Of a stretch of DNA of 64,000 nt, positions 45,806 through 55,300 are shown one piece after another. Under the pieces are notes generated by a model that saw nothing but the letters and a program-made list of their open reading frames with translations, was not told the DNA's origin and did no database searches. Source of the DNA: Candidatus Endonucleibacter sp. (ex Gigantidas childressi). Lineage in GTDB: Bacteria > Pseudomonadota > Gammaproteobacteria > Pseudomonadales > Endozoicomonadaceae. How positions within the stretch are numbered: the first letter of the stretch is position 1; each line of letters starts with the position of its first letter. The stretch spans positions 615,001 to 679,000 of the forward strand of contig JASXSU010000002.1 of assembly GCA_030674875.1 (NCBI GenBank), read 5' to 3'. A program made the translations under genes and the position numbers.

Positions 45806-48373
45806 CTAAAGTAGAATGCAAGATTTCTTTGAATTAGAATGGAACGGTTTGCATAATAGTTTATAGGGATTTAAAAGCCTGTCTTTTACATCTTCAGGCA
45901 AATCATTACTATTTTTCACGATATCAATAAATACGTAAACAGCTTGTATTACTCCAAAATCAATTGCTGTTTTTAGTGCAGGTATACCACACTCTGTTTT
46001 TGCTGCAAGCAGCCTTTCTTTTGCAGCTAAATCAAGATAGCTGCTCAAAACAGCATTAAGGAACACTTCGACAGTTTCAGAACGTCCATTCCTGAGCGCC
46101 ACATTTAAGGGAGGTAGAGCGAAGCCTTTCCCTGCCATCAACTCTTCTTGTACAGCTAAATTCAATTTGAAATTAGAACTGCATACCTTCTCAAGTAATA
46201 TTTTAACAATATCATCTCGTCCATTCTCACATGCTACATATAACATAGGACAGCGATTTGCCGTTTTTCCTGCAAGCAACTCTGCTTTAACAGCCATATC
46301 TAAATTGAAATCACTGCTGCATATGGCCGACAGAAGTATGGAGGCAATGTCATAGCATCTCTCCTCACAGGCTATATATAATGCAGGTGTGCCATTTGCG
46401 AGCTTTCCTGCAAGCAACTCCGCTTTAACAGCCATATTAAAATTACTGCTGCACATAGCCGAAAGGAGTTCTTTGATATCTTCAGTGCCTCCATTTTGAC
46501 ATACTATATATAATGCAGGCACGCCATTTGCCGTTTTTCCTGCAAGCAACTCTGCTTTAACTGCCATATCGAAATTACAATCACTACTGCATATAGCCGA
46601 ACAGAGTGTGGCGATAATATCATGGCGCCCCTTTGCACATGCTATATATAATGCAGGTGAGCCAACTTCGCTCTTGCCAGCAAGCAACTCTTCTTTAGCA
46701 GCAATATCAAAATTGAAATCGCTGCCACATATAGCCGAAACTAGCTCTTTGACAATTTCATAACATCCATTTTTACATGCCATATATAATGCAGATGTGC
46801 CGGGTAATGTTTTGCCTGCTAACAGATTTTTTTTTACATCAGGTTCAAGATTAGAATTATGCGCCGCCTTGATGAGTGCTTTTACACTTTCCAGGTGTCC
46901 ATTCTTACACGCTACACATAATGCAGGTTCGCCATGTGCATTTTTTCCTGAAAGAAACTCTTTTTGTGTGCTTTTACCTAAATCTTCGAAATCAAATGAA
47001 GCCCCTGAATGTCCGTAATGACCATATTCGCTTAATAGAGATATGAGTTCTGCACTCAGGTTACCCATACATACTACTCTACAGTCCTTTTGTAAGTTTT
47101 TCGTCTCAACGCTGTGCAAAAAACCCACTGTATACGATCTTTCAAAGTATACCTCCCAATCTGTAGCACTCCAAAAATCATCACACCTTAGACTTTTCAG
47201 GTCATCTGCAGTATGAAAAATCATCTTTTTGTGCCGAAGTGTATCATTAGGATCATAATAACAAATAATAATATTATTAGCTTTGTTTTTTTTAATACGT
47301 AGACCCATGCCATGTTCGCCTACGCAAAGAAAATATCTTTGCTCTTGCTCCTGGGTAAGCATTGTGGCTATACTCCAAATGGCTTCTGGAAGTTTGTTTA
47401 ATTCGAAGTAAATGCCTTCTGACGGACATTCATTCTGAACAAATGGTTTCTGTAGTCTTGATGCGCTGTGAATATCTTGGCATTTTGCAATACGCTCTTT
47501 CGAAGAAATAGCTTCATACTTAAGCTCCTCTAAAGATAGCCACCAATAACTCAGATGCAAGCAATCGATTAATTTATTGTCGCTAATAACATTACAGTTG
47601 AAGTTATAGCGCTCACCTTTAGACATATATAATACAGCAAAAGCATCAGACAAACTATCACTAACTTTATTACCAGAACACAACTCATAATGAATAGTTG
47701 GCGATGACTCCAATTCTTGATTTTCTGCCATATTTCTTCCTATTCTACTGAATGGATATAAGTATTTAATAACTGTGCCTGGACGGTTATCTCTAATAAG
47801 TTTCTTTATTTTCTTAGTAATAATGTTTTTTATTGTGGGCAACGTAGCTGCATTCTCATCAAGAGAATCACATGGTATAACACAGTTATTAGTAGGACAC
47901 TGATGTCTTAGTTTGATTATTGTATGACATAAAATATAATGGAAATATGAGTAATCTTTAAGGAGAAAAAGCTTGTTCGCTATCTGTTCGCATCCATTAC
48001 AATTACACAACCAAGATCTGAGCTCCTGATCATCTATCGCCTCTATATGCTTTTTGAATTGATATTCCATCTGAGGAGAAATGGGAGAAATGGGAGAAAG
48101 GGGAGAAATTTGTGACAAATAAGCTTTAGGCATCGCTGCATTGTCGGTGATGAGCTCATCTAATTCACTACGCGTTTCTTCTGGAATACTACAAAGAGCC
48201 TGTGCATTAAGGCTGGGGTAATGGCAATTGCAGTCAACAATAGTAAGGAGTTGAGAAAATGCCCCAGAATCCTTATCTATTTTAAGCTCAGCAAACTGCT
48301 CTATTATGCAGTTCAAGCAAGCCATACTTGAACTGCTTAGAAGTATTGTAATAAATAGTAGAATATTTTTCAT
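45806..48373 (-). CDS. Secreted ankyrin-repeat protein with CaaX-like C-terminus
   Basis: The 855-residue product begins with a Sec-type signal (KNILLFITILLSSSSMA). Residues about 190-430 include GERYNFNCNVISDNKLIDC and GEHGMGLRIKKN followed by IICYYDPNDT, a Cys/His/Asp arrangement reminiscent of the EspL/ShET2 cysteine-protease effectors; this is my inference. Residues about 470-830 hold roughly eight ankyrin-like repeats of about 46 residues (LLAGKTANGVPALYIVCQNG and similar). The last residues are KKSCILL, where C-I-L-L fits a CaaX prenylation box preceded by lysines. AAGAG six bases before ATG 48373 supports the start; an ATG-less longer frame begins at 48409. A 9-bp tandem repeat (48076-48113) encodes a Ser-Pro-rich ISPLSPISP stretch. 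IS4 ends flank the gene on both sides. Confidence 0.85.
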   Translation of the reverse strand: MKNILLFITILLSSSSMACLNCIIEQFAELKIDKDSGAFSQLLTIVDCNCHYPSLNAQALCSIPEETRSELDELITDNAAMPKAYLSQISPLSPISPISPQMEYQFKKHIEAIDDQELRSWLCNCNGCEQIANKLFLLKDYSYFHYILCHTIIKLRHQCPTNNCVIPCDSLDENAATLPTIKNIITKKIKKLIRDNRPGTVIKYLYPFSRIGRNMAENQELESSPTIHYELCSGNKVSDSLSDAFAVLYMSKGERYNFNCNVISDNKLIDCLHLSYWWLSLEELKYEAISSKERIAKCQDIHSASRLQKPFVQNECPSEGIYFELNKLPEAIWSIATMLTQEQEQRYFLCVGEHGMGLRIKKNKANNIIICYYDPNDTLRHKKMIFHTADDLKSLRCDDFWSATDWEVYFERSYTVGFLHSVETKNLQKDCRVVCMGNLSAELISLLSEYGHYGHSGASFDFEDLGKSTQKEFLSGKNAHGEPALCVACKNGHLESVKALIKAAHNSNLEPDVKKNLLAGKTLPGTSALYMACKNGCYEIVKELVSAICGSDFNFDIAAKEELLAGKSEVGSPALYIACAKGRHDIIATLCSAICSSDCNFDMAVKAELLAGKTANGVPALYIVCQNGGTEDIKELLSAMCSSNFNMAVKAELLAGKLANGTPALYIACEERCYDIASILLSAICSSDFNLDMAVKAELLAGKTANRCPMLYVACENGRDDIVKILLEKVCSSNFKLNLAVQEELMAGKGFALPPLNVALRNGRSETVEVFLNAVLSSYLDLAAKERLLAAKTECGIPALKTAIDFGVIQAVYVFIDIVKNSNDLPEDVKDRLLNPYKLLCKPFHSNSKKSCILL

Positions 48374-48454
48374 GATAACTCTTAGACTATTGGTGTAAGT
48401 GAAATACATTGACCCTAAAGCAACACAACCAAATTAAGGCTATCTTTGGCAGCT

Positions 48455-49715
48455 ATGTACGGGACAAAACATTTAGCAGATCTAAAAAAGTGGTTTGATC
48501 ATTTTTCGCACAGCTTTTTTTAAGTACCCGTCTAAACCTATCCAAGCCTAATCGAAACAGACTCTTGGCTAGACGATAATGCTTGTTCAGCGGCAATTGA
48601 TTTGCACTCCCATAACACCAACGCCCTACTAGTAGGTAGTGAGGCACCACACAACAGCAATCGTCAGTAGTCCCATCATCTTCTCCATCCTGTCAAGGTT
48701 CGTCATATGTGTGGACTCCAAATCAAAGCCCATATTTTTTAGATCGCCAAGCATGGTTTTAATACTCCAGCGCTTACTACAGTCATCTATTATGCTGTCT
48801 GGCTTTTTAGTAGCTACGACGATCAACAATCCTTTCAGAGTTCGACGAGCTGCAATATAGAGCGGTACTTCAGATACTTTCTTTTTGCTATGCCACATTA
48901 CTGCTTGATTGATACTAACGCCTCTGCATAGCTTGTCAATAGCAATCTTTTTGCTTCGATGTTCCACCACATTGTTGCTTTTAACCAGAATTCTGCATGA
49001 CAATTTGTTTTGACGTAACCCGTCTAACCATTCGTAGCCTATAAACTCACGATCTGCCAGAAGGTTATCAATTCTCTTTATAGGAATGAGGTTTAGTACA
49101 CGCCCCATTACCGCTATGCGTTCATCGGTATTGGAGCTTCCTCCTTTTCTGTCAAGACACTCCCAAACAATGGGAATTGAGGTTCCTTGCCAAGCAATTG
49201 ATACCACCAGATAGTTGACGTTTCTGGAGCCATGCTTCCAGTTGGTTCTCTCCATGCGCAGGGTAAAGCGATCCATGTCCAGCAGCTCAGAATCAGCTCA
49301 CCTAGATACTCAAAACTGTAGTCATAGTCAGCGAAAAATCGCTTTATACCCATAGCATTTCAAATTGCTACTAGGCAGCAAGTAAACAAAGCCCCGTGAG
49401 CCTACGAGTAGTAGGTGATCTGGGTGAGCGAACGCAGCCAACAACGTAGCAACTTGAAAGGCGACGGGTATATACGGCGATAACTGGACTCGCTGTCTTC
49501 CTTCGCCTGAAACTCTTCGCCTACACGGTACACGTTAGTGGAACGGCTATGCAGTAAGGCCATTACAAACCGTGCAATGAAGGTGATCCTAGCTTGATGC
49601 AGGGGTAGATGAGCCTTAAGCTTCTTAGCCAATGAACTGACGCCTTTCATGTTCAACAACCATAACCTATTCTGGGGTAAAAGACCTTGCAGGTTACCTT
49701 GTCTGAGAATCACGC
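48455..49715 (-). mobile_element. IS4-family element carrying a MITE
   Basis: The terminus TATGTACGGGACAAAACA is at 48455. The reverse transposase reads, in pieces, LLNMKGVSSLAKKLKAHL (49650), then after the MITE RFFADYDYSFEYLGEL, DMDRFTLRMERTNWKHGSRN (first Asp), LLADREFIGYEWLDGLRQNK (second Asp) and RWSIKTMLGDLKNMGFDLES (Glu region, with Glu replaced by Lys). The longest open piece is 48629-49276. Frameshifts plus the MITE inactivate it. Confidence 0.88.
49347..49470 (+). mobile_element. Young 124-bp MITE-like repeat in IS4
   Basis: It lies between GCTT-TA and TA-TACGGCGATAAC. The empty site in the IS4 copy at 26190 (reverse: GCTTTATACGGTGATAAC) shows that TA was duplicated on insertion. 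Confidence 0.93.
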
Positions 49716-49809
49716 TGGATTAATATAATAAGTGCAATTGACTGAAATTTTATAGGTGAGCCAGCTGCCGGTATATTTGTAGCTATCACCCTAAAAATGG
49801 AAGCCAAGA

Positions 49810-50910
49810 ATGAGTACTCAAACTAGGCCATACAAGCAGTTGACTCAAGGGCAACGGTATCAGATTGAGGCTCTTCTTAGAACAGACTACATGCAGAAAG
49901 AAATCGCAGTGTCAGTAGGTATCAGTGAGAGTGCTTTATTACGAGAGTTGAGTCGTAATGCAAATGATGATGGCTACGGTGCTGAAAGCGCCCACGCACT
50001 ACCCAGTCAGCGTAGAGTGACAGCTACAAAGTTTAGCAAAACAGATGAACGACACATGCCCATAATAAAGAAGGGGCTATTGCTTGGTTGGTCTCCTGAA
50101 AATATCAGTTTCCGGATGAAGGTGGAAGTGCCCGACATCGCACTCAGCCACACCACTGTTTATAAACGTGTTGCTACTAACAAAGTGCTAGGAGGCTCTT
50201 TGTATAAGAATCTACCCCGCTTTGGCAAGAGGCGCTGCAAAGGTGATAAGCGTAAGGCTGGGCGTATCACGATCCCAGGCCACGTCGATATTTCCGATCG
50301 GCCCGCAGTTGTTGATCTGCCGTCTCGTCTAGGCGATAGGGAGGGTGATACGATTTATGGACAGGACGCCCATCTGGTCACCCTTGTAGACCGCAAGAGT
50401 CGGTTAACTTTAATAGGAAAAGTTGATACAAAACACGCCGAAGTTGTTGCTGAAAGTATGATCAAGCTTCTGAAGCGGGTGTCATCGGTTTGCACAGTCA
50501 CCCTAGATAATGGTGGTGAGTTTGCAGCCCATGAGAAAGTAGCAAAAGCAATGAATGCAGGTATCTACTTTGCCAAGCCTTATGCTAGTTATCAGCGGGG
50601 AACTAACGAAAATACCAATGGCATCATTCGGAGAACCTGGCCTAAAAAAATGGCGTTGAGTCATCTGACAGAAGATGATGTGAGGACAATGGAAATGTTG
50701 ATCAATACCATGCCTAGGAAGGTTTTATACCCAAAGGATTTCAAGTTGCTACTAGGCGGCAAGTAAGCGAAGCCCCGTGAGCCTACGAGTTGTAGGTGAT
50801 CGGGGTGAGCGAACGCAGCCAACAACGTAGCGGATTGAAAGGCGATGGGTATAGGAGGGTGGACACCACTCGAAGTCTACACAGGACAGCCGATTGCTCT
50901 TATTGCTTGA
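49810..50910 (+). pseudogene. IS30-family (type B) transposase, intact except for one MITE
   Basis: Codons 1-306 (49810-50727) are a clean IS30 transposase: N-terminal HTH (KQLTQGQRYQIEALLRTDY, ISESALLRELSRN), then the DDE domain with Asp in LGDREGDTIYG, Asp in TVTLDNGGEFAAHE and Glu in GTNENTNGIIRRTWPKK. The frame is broken by the MITE at 50728-50851. Removing the MITE and one TA joins PRKVL directly to GGWTPLEVYTGQPIALIA and a TGA at 50908-50910, giving 324 residues. The insertion is therefore recent and the only lesion. Confidence 0.95.
50728..50851 (+). mobile_element. Young 124-bp MITE-like repeat in IS30-B
   Basis: TA at 50726-50727 and 50852-50853 is the duplicated target. Exact removal restores codons AAG GTT TTA GGA GGG. 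In this orientation and frame it adds KDFKLLLGGK and a stop. Confidence 0.96.
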
Positions 50911-51116
50911 ATCCAGCGTTGTGCTTCTATATAGTATTTTAAATAATATATAGTAGACTAATTAAGTAAAAATACCGATTTATTGTATTCATCTAAGACT
51001 AATGTCTAAGTTATAATTTTTACTATAAATGAGAAGTATTAATTTAGAATGAATTAACAACAATAACCATAACATTAGTTTTTTATTTGAATATACTACT
51101 TTATGCTAATACTGGA
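50911..51116. other. AT-rich spacer after IS30-B
   Basis: Very AT-rich, with no gene or repeat seen. The outer boundary of the IS30-B element could not be fixed. Confidence 0.4.
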
Positions 51117-51276
51117 CTTAGTATCAAGTTTGAAGTGCGACAAAAGTAGTTATTCATAAAAGCATTCCTCCGGTGTTTTATAAGCTAACCGCTTCCTTGG
51201 TCTTGTATTTAATTTGGCCGCGATGATATTACATCGTTGCTGAGTTAGTCCTGCCATTGATTCTCCCTTAACTAAG
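51117..51276 (-). pseudogene. IS30-family (type C) right-end fragment
   Basis: Starts CTTAGTATCAAGTTTGAAG and contains the 3' coding end (AAATACAAGACCAAGGAAGC in reverse) up to CCCTTAACTAAGTATG. It matches 13070-13205 in reverse complement. Confidence 0.75.
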
Positions 51277-51595
51277 TATGCCGAATTCATATACTAAGTG
51301 CGACACGCAATTTAATAAAAACGATGAACTGCAATACCCTTAGTTTTTTGCTCCAATCACGAAGTAAAAACCTATGAAATATCAACAGCTCACCGAGGTG
51401 ATAGATATATGATAGTCGCGCTAAAATGGCAAGGATTAAGTTTTACGGACATTGCCACAGCTATCGGAAAACACCGAAGTACCATTTTCAACGCAATACT
51501 TGTTGGCATAAGGATGGCTCATATCGACCCATCAGGGCACAGCAAAAGACAAGAGCTCGACGTCGACGTTCAAGGAGAAGCCAACATTATAGATG
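51277..51595 (+). pseudogene. IS30-family (type C) 5' fragment
   Basis: The left end CATATACTAAGTGCGACAC and leader, then the transposase start KYQQLTEVIDI, stop, IVALKWQGLSFTDIATAIGK and HRSTIFNAI. It stops at about 51590, where IS4 sequence begins. It lies head to tail with the inverted fragment on its left. Confidence 0.75.
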
Positions 51596-51918
51596 ACTAG
51601 AGTAAGCGCTGAAGTATTGAAACCATGTTTGGCAATCTAAAAAGTCGGGGCTTTGATTTGGAGTCCATACATATGACGAACCTTGACCGGATGGATAAAC
51701 TGATGGGACTACTGACGATTGCTGTTGTGTGATCCTACTAGTAGGGCACTGGTGTCATGGGAATGCAAATCAATTGCCGCTGAACAAGCATTACCGTCCA
51801 AGCCAAGAGTCTGTTTCGATTAGGCTTGGATAGGCCTCGACTGGCACTCAAAAACAGCTGTGCAAAAAATAATCAAACCACTTTTTAGATCTTCTAAATG
51901 TTTTGTCCAGCACATAGA
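51586..51918 (+). pseudogene. IS4-family 3' fragment
   Basis: Encodes RWSIETMFGNLKSRGFDLES (catalytic Glu retained here) through NLDRMDKLMGLLTIAVV with a stop, then the IS4 terminus TTTTGTCCAGCACATAG. Confidence 0.8.
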
Positions 51919-52112
51919 ACGTACACCTTACAGCCCAAACTTGAACTCGTTGAACGATTATGGAAGGTCGTGAATGAACATGCCAGAAATAATAAATACT
52001 TCGTAACTACTTAGAAGTTTCGACAAAAAACAAATCATTTTCTCTATGAAGCTATACCCAAAATTGGTGCTTCATTGATCAGCAGGATAAATGATAATTT
52101 TTGGTATGAACG
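51918..52112 (+). pseudogene. IS630-family transposase C-terminal remnant
   Basis: Translation gives YSPNLN in one frame and, after a one-base shift, LVERLWKVVNEHARNNKYFV, a stop, then KFRQKTNHFLYEAIPKIGAS and SRINDNF. SPNLN-x-(I/V)ERLWK is the signature around the catalytic Glu of IS630/Tc1-type transposases. The N-terminal two thirds is absent. IS630 elements duplicate TA, the same target duplication as the MITE family here. Confidence 0.75.
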
Positions 52113-52149
52113 GATAATGCAGAAAAACAACTTCAAAATAAAGAATTTT

Positions 52150-52319
52150 CAATGATCTTGGGGATATGAAGATGGGGCAGGCGATAAATGAGTGAACTCC
52201 TATGAGGCTGTGGATAGTAGGTGGTATGGTTGTATTGCAGTAATAGAATGTTTGTGATCAGCGTGATTTGATGAGGTTTATGAGCGTACTTTTCACAGTA
52301 TCATACTTGATAGGCATTG
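52150..52319 (+). repeat. Eroded repeat between the IS630 scrap and yhdP
   Basis: GATATGAAGATGGGGCAGGC, then CTATGAGGCTGTGGATAGTAGG. It resembles the left half of the old family; the right half is not recognisable. Confidence 0.45.
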
Positions 52320-55300
52320 TTATTCTTTCTTTTTTTCAGGTTTGTCTTTGGAAAATGGTTTTGATTTATTGGAAAATAGTCGATCTAAAGAAATACTAGG
52401 ACTATCTATAGGCCCATTAATGCTATAGTGAATGCTGGCAAGTTGACCAATCTGTTTTCCCATAAGTTTGTTTACAACAAAAAAGGCGCCTCCAACCTGA
52501 GGTGCTGCGCCTAATAAAACACTGAAAATAGGTAAAGTAGCGGTTACTGGTAGCGTGACCGCAAGACTTGCATCCACTTCATTCTTGTTAATATCAATCA
52601 CGCCCCCAAGTGTAAAGTTTGAAGACGGGCCGTTAATCTCAATGGGAGTATCAAAAGTAATGACCCCATTATTAAAGCGCAGTACACCATCAACCTCGTC
52701 AAAACTGATTCCTGATGAGTAGAGGTCTGAAAAGTTAAATTTTAAACGGCGTATTAGTGATTCTGCATTCAGAACACCAAACAACTTTAATGCATCAGCT
52801 TCCAAATATTTCAGCTTGCCATCACGCAAACGCAGATCCAAGCTTCCAGATATCTGAGAAAGGTCTGCATGAATAGGTGATCCGGGCCAGTTGAGCCTGC
52901 TAGTTAATTTGCTATCTTTTGTCTGGATATATGACGACAAATCAAGATACTTCTGAACCTGTTTTAACCCAATTTCTCCCAGTTCTAGCTCAGCATTTAC
53001 GTAAGTGTGTTGCTCACCTTGCCGTTCAACCCATTCAGCAGAGGCTTTTAAGGCCATATCTGGGAACACCCCCTGTAACGACTCAACCTTTATACCATCT
53101 GGCATTTCCCGTAAATTGAAAGCTAGTTCGCCGTTTGTCATAGAGCCAAATGTCATCGATTTAATCAAAACATCAGCAGCAGGAATTGCTGATGGATGGA
53201 TCTGTAACTTAAAACTATCTTCTATATTAAATGATTTTTTACTTATTTCAGGTAAGGTAATATGATCAAGAATCAAATCATAAGGTTGAGATTCCCGCTC
53301 TGGAATCAGCAGACTCCCTGCTACACTCTCGCTGTTAACGGTCAGCTTCAAAGATTGGGAATCAGGTTCAAGCCCTATTAAGGCATTATTTATCGCGAAA
53401 TCATTATAGCGGAGTTTGCCTATCTTTATTTTACTGACAACTATATTATCAAGAATAGAGAGATCGATAGTACTGGTAGTTTGGTTGCTGAATTTTGTGT
53501 GCCAAGGTTCTATATCAAGTTCTGGCAGAAACCCTGTTACCAGAATTTTACCGGGATCAGCAACGGGAAATCTAGCTTCCATTAGTATTTGTGGAGCAAA
53601 CATTATAGAAGTTTGGTTCATAACCATGCCAGCATTCCAGTCTATTTTTGCTTTACCTAAGCCTTTTATACTGACAGTTAAGTTTTTTGCGGTAGGGTGG
53701 GATGTATATTTTAAGGTTAGCGGTAATTGGTCATTTGCAGTCTTGTATAATGGCTTAGGTAAATTAACATCAAGCCCTTGCAAATCACTTTCTACCACTA
53801 GAGTTGTTGTATTCTGCGTATGGTTAACAACTAGATCAGCGGAATAATATGGCGTGCCGCTAGCTATGTTTAGAACGGGAAAATCAAACCATTCACTAAT
53901 TGACTGAATATCTGTGCGGCCTTGCGCTCGCACCTTAGTTGACAGCGGTAGATCGTTACTCATGACGGATGAAACTGATGCAAAGATAGCTTTATCAAAA
54001 AGCAGACCCGTTAAACTTTTTGCTGCAAGGCCGTCTTCTGTAGAAAACGTGATATCGCCATGAATCTTGTGGATCAAAGTACTGTACTCAGGAAAGCCGA
54101 TAGAAAAATCATCTATCTTACCTTGCACTTGAACATCAATATTTTTAATTTTGTCGATAGGGATGGTCAAGTGAAGCATGGCTACAAGGTTTCCGTTCAT
54201 CTTCCAGTTTTTTACCATCCCGTCCATCAGGTTGTTGATAGGTGTCTCGGTAAGAATACGATGTAAGGTGTCATTATTCGCAGTTGTCAGAGTGTGAACA
54301 GAAACAATCGGTTTTGTTTTTAGAGGAACTCTGACAAACGTCTTTTGCAAATCAGCATCAAGTATTTTTGCTGTACTTGCAGATACCTCAGCTAGATCAT
54401 TATTTATATATATATTACCGGACATCATCGTAACTTTGGGCCAATCTTTATGGTAATTGAACTCTGCGTTAGAAACGTTAAAATACAAACCCCAGGAGGA
54501 ACCCATTATCTCTTCTGTTTTTTGTAAAACGCCATTGTATAGGAATCCTCCCATATGAATGTTTGCTTGCCCTATAGCCCCATCAAGCCATTCAACCATG
54601 GTGCTAGAAAGATCTTTAAGTCCTGCTGGAATATATTTCTTTGCGTGGAGTGCACTGCCCTTTTCAAGTCCAACGGTTAGTGCCATTGTTAGTGGTTTTT
54701 TATCGAATGGAATATCCAGCCTGAGTCGTCCTGCTAGCGTACCTTCTGAACCTTGAAGGTTAATATTATCACTTTTCAAAATGTAGGTATTATCCACCAC
54801 CCCCCAGTATAGTCGTGACTTGGCGGAATCATAATGCCAAATATTTTTGAATACTTTGGATAGATCAAGCTGAAATTTTTGGCTATCTAAATCTAAATAG
54901 CCTTTTAACATACTCATACGAAGAGTGCCGGTAATATTACTTGCAGCTGGTGCGTTTTTCCATGCATTAACAGCAACGTTTTCAAGCTGTGCACTGAGGT
55001 CGAAGTCGAATGATTGTCGACTTGGGTATAGTCTCATCGCCAGATCTTTAATTTGTCCGCTGGGGGTTAAGGTGTTTAGCAATTTAGTGGGAAGCTTTGG
55101 TAGCAGCTCAGTGTTCATTAGCGTCGTAGCTATAGAAACAAGGTCAAGGTTTTTGTTAGCGATGCTGATACTGTATTCGGGTAGGTTTTTAGTAGCTATA
55201 TACCAGTGTCCAGTAATAGGTTGCTGGTGGTCAAGTTGCAGGTAAGCGTCATTTAACCAGATATGCCAATTACTTCCTTTTATGCCCTCAATAAAAAAAT

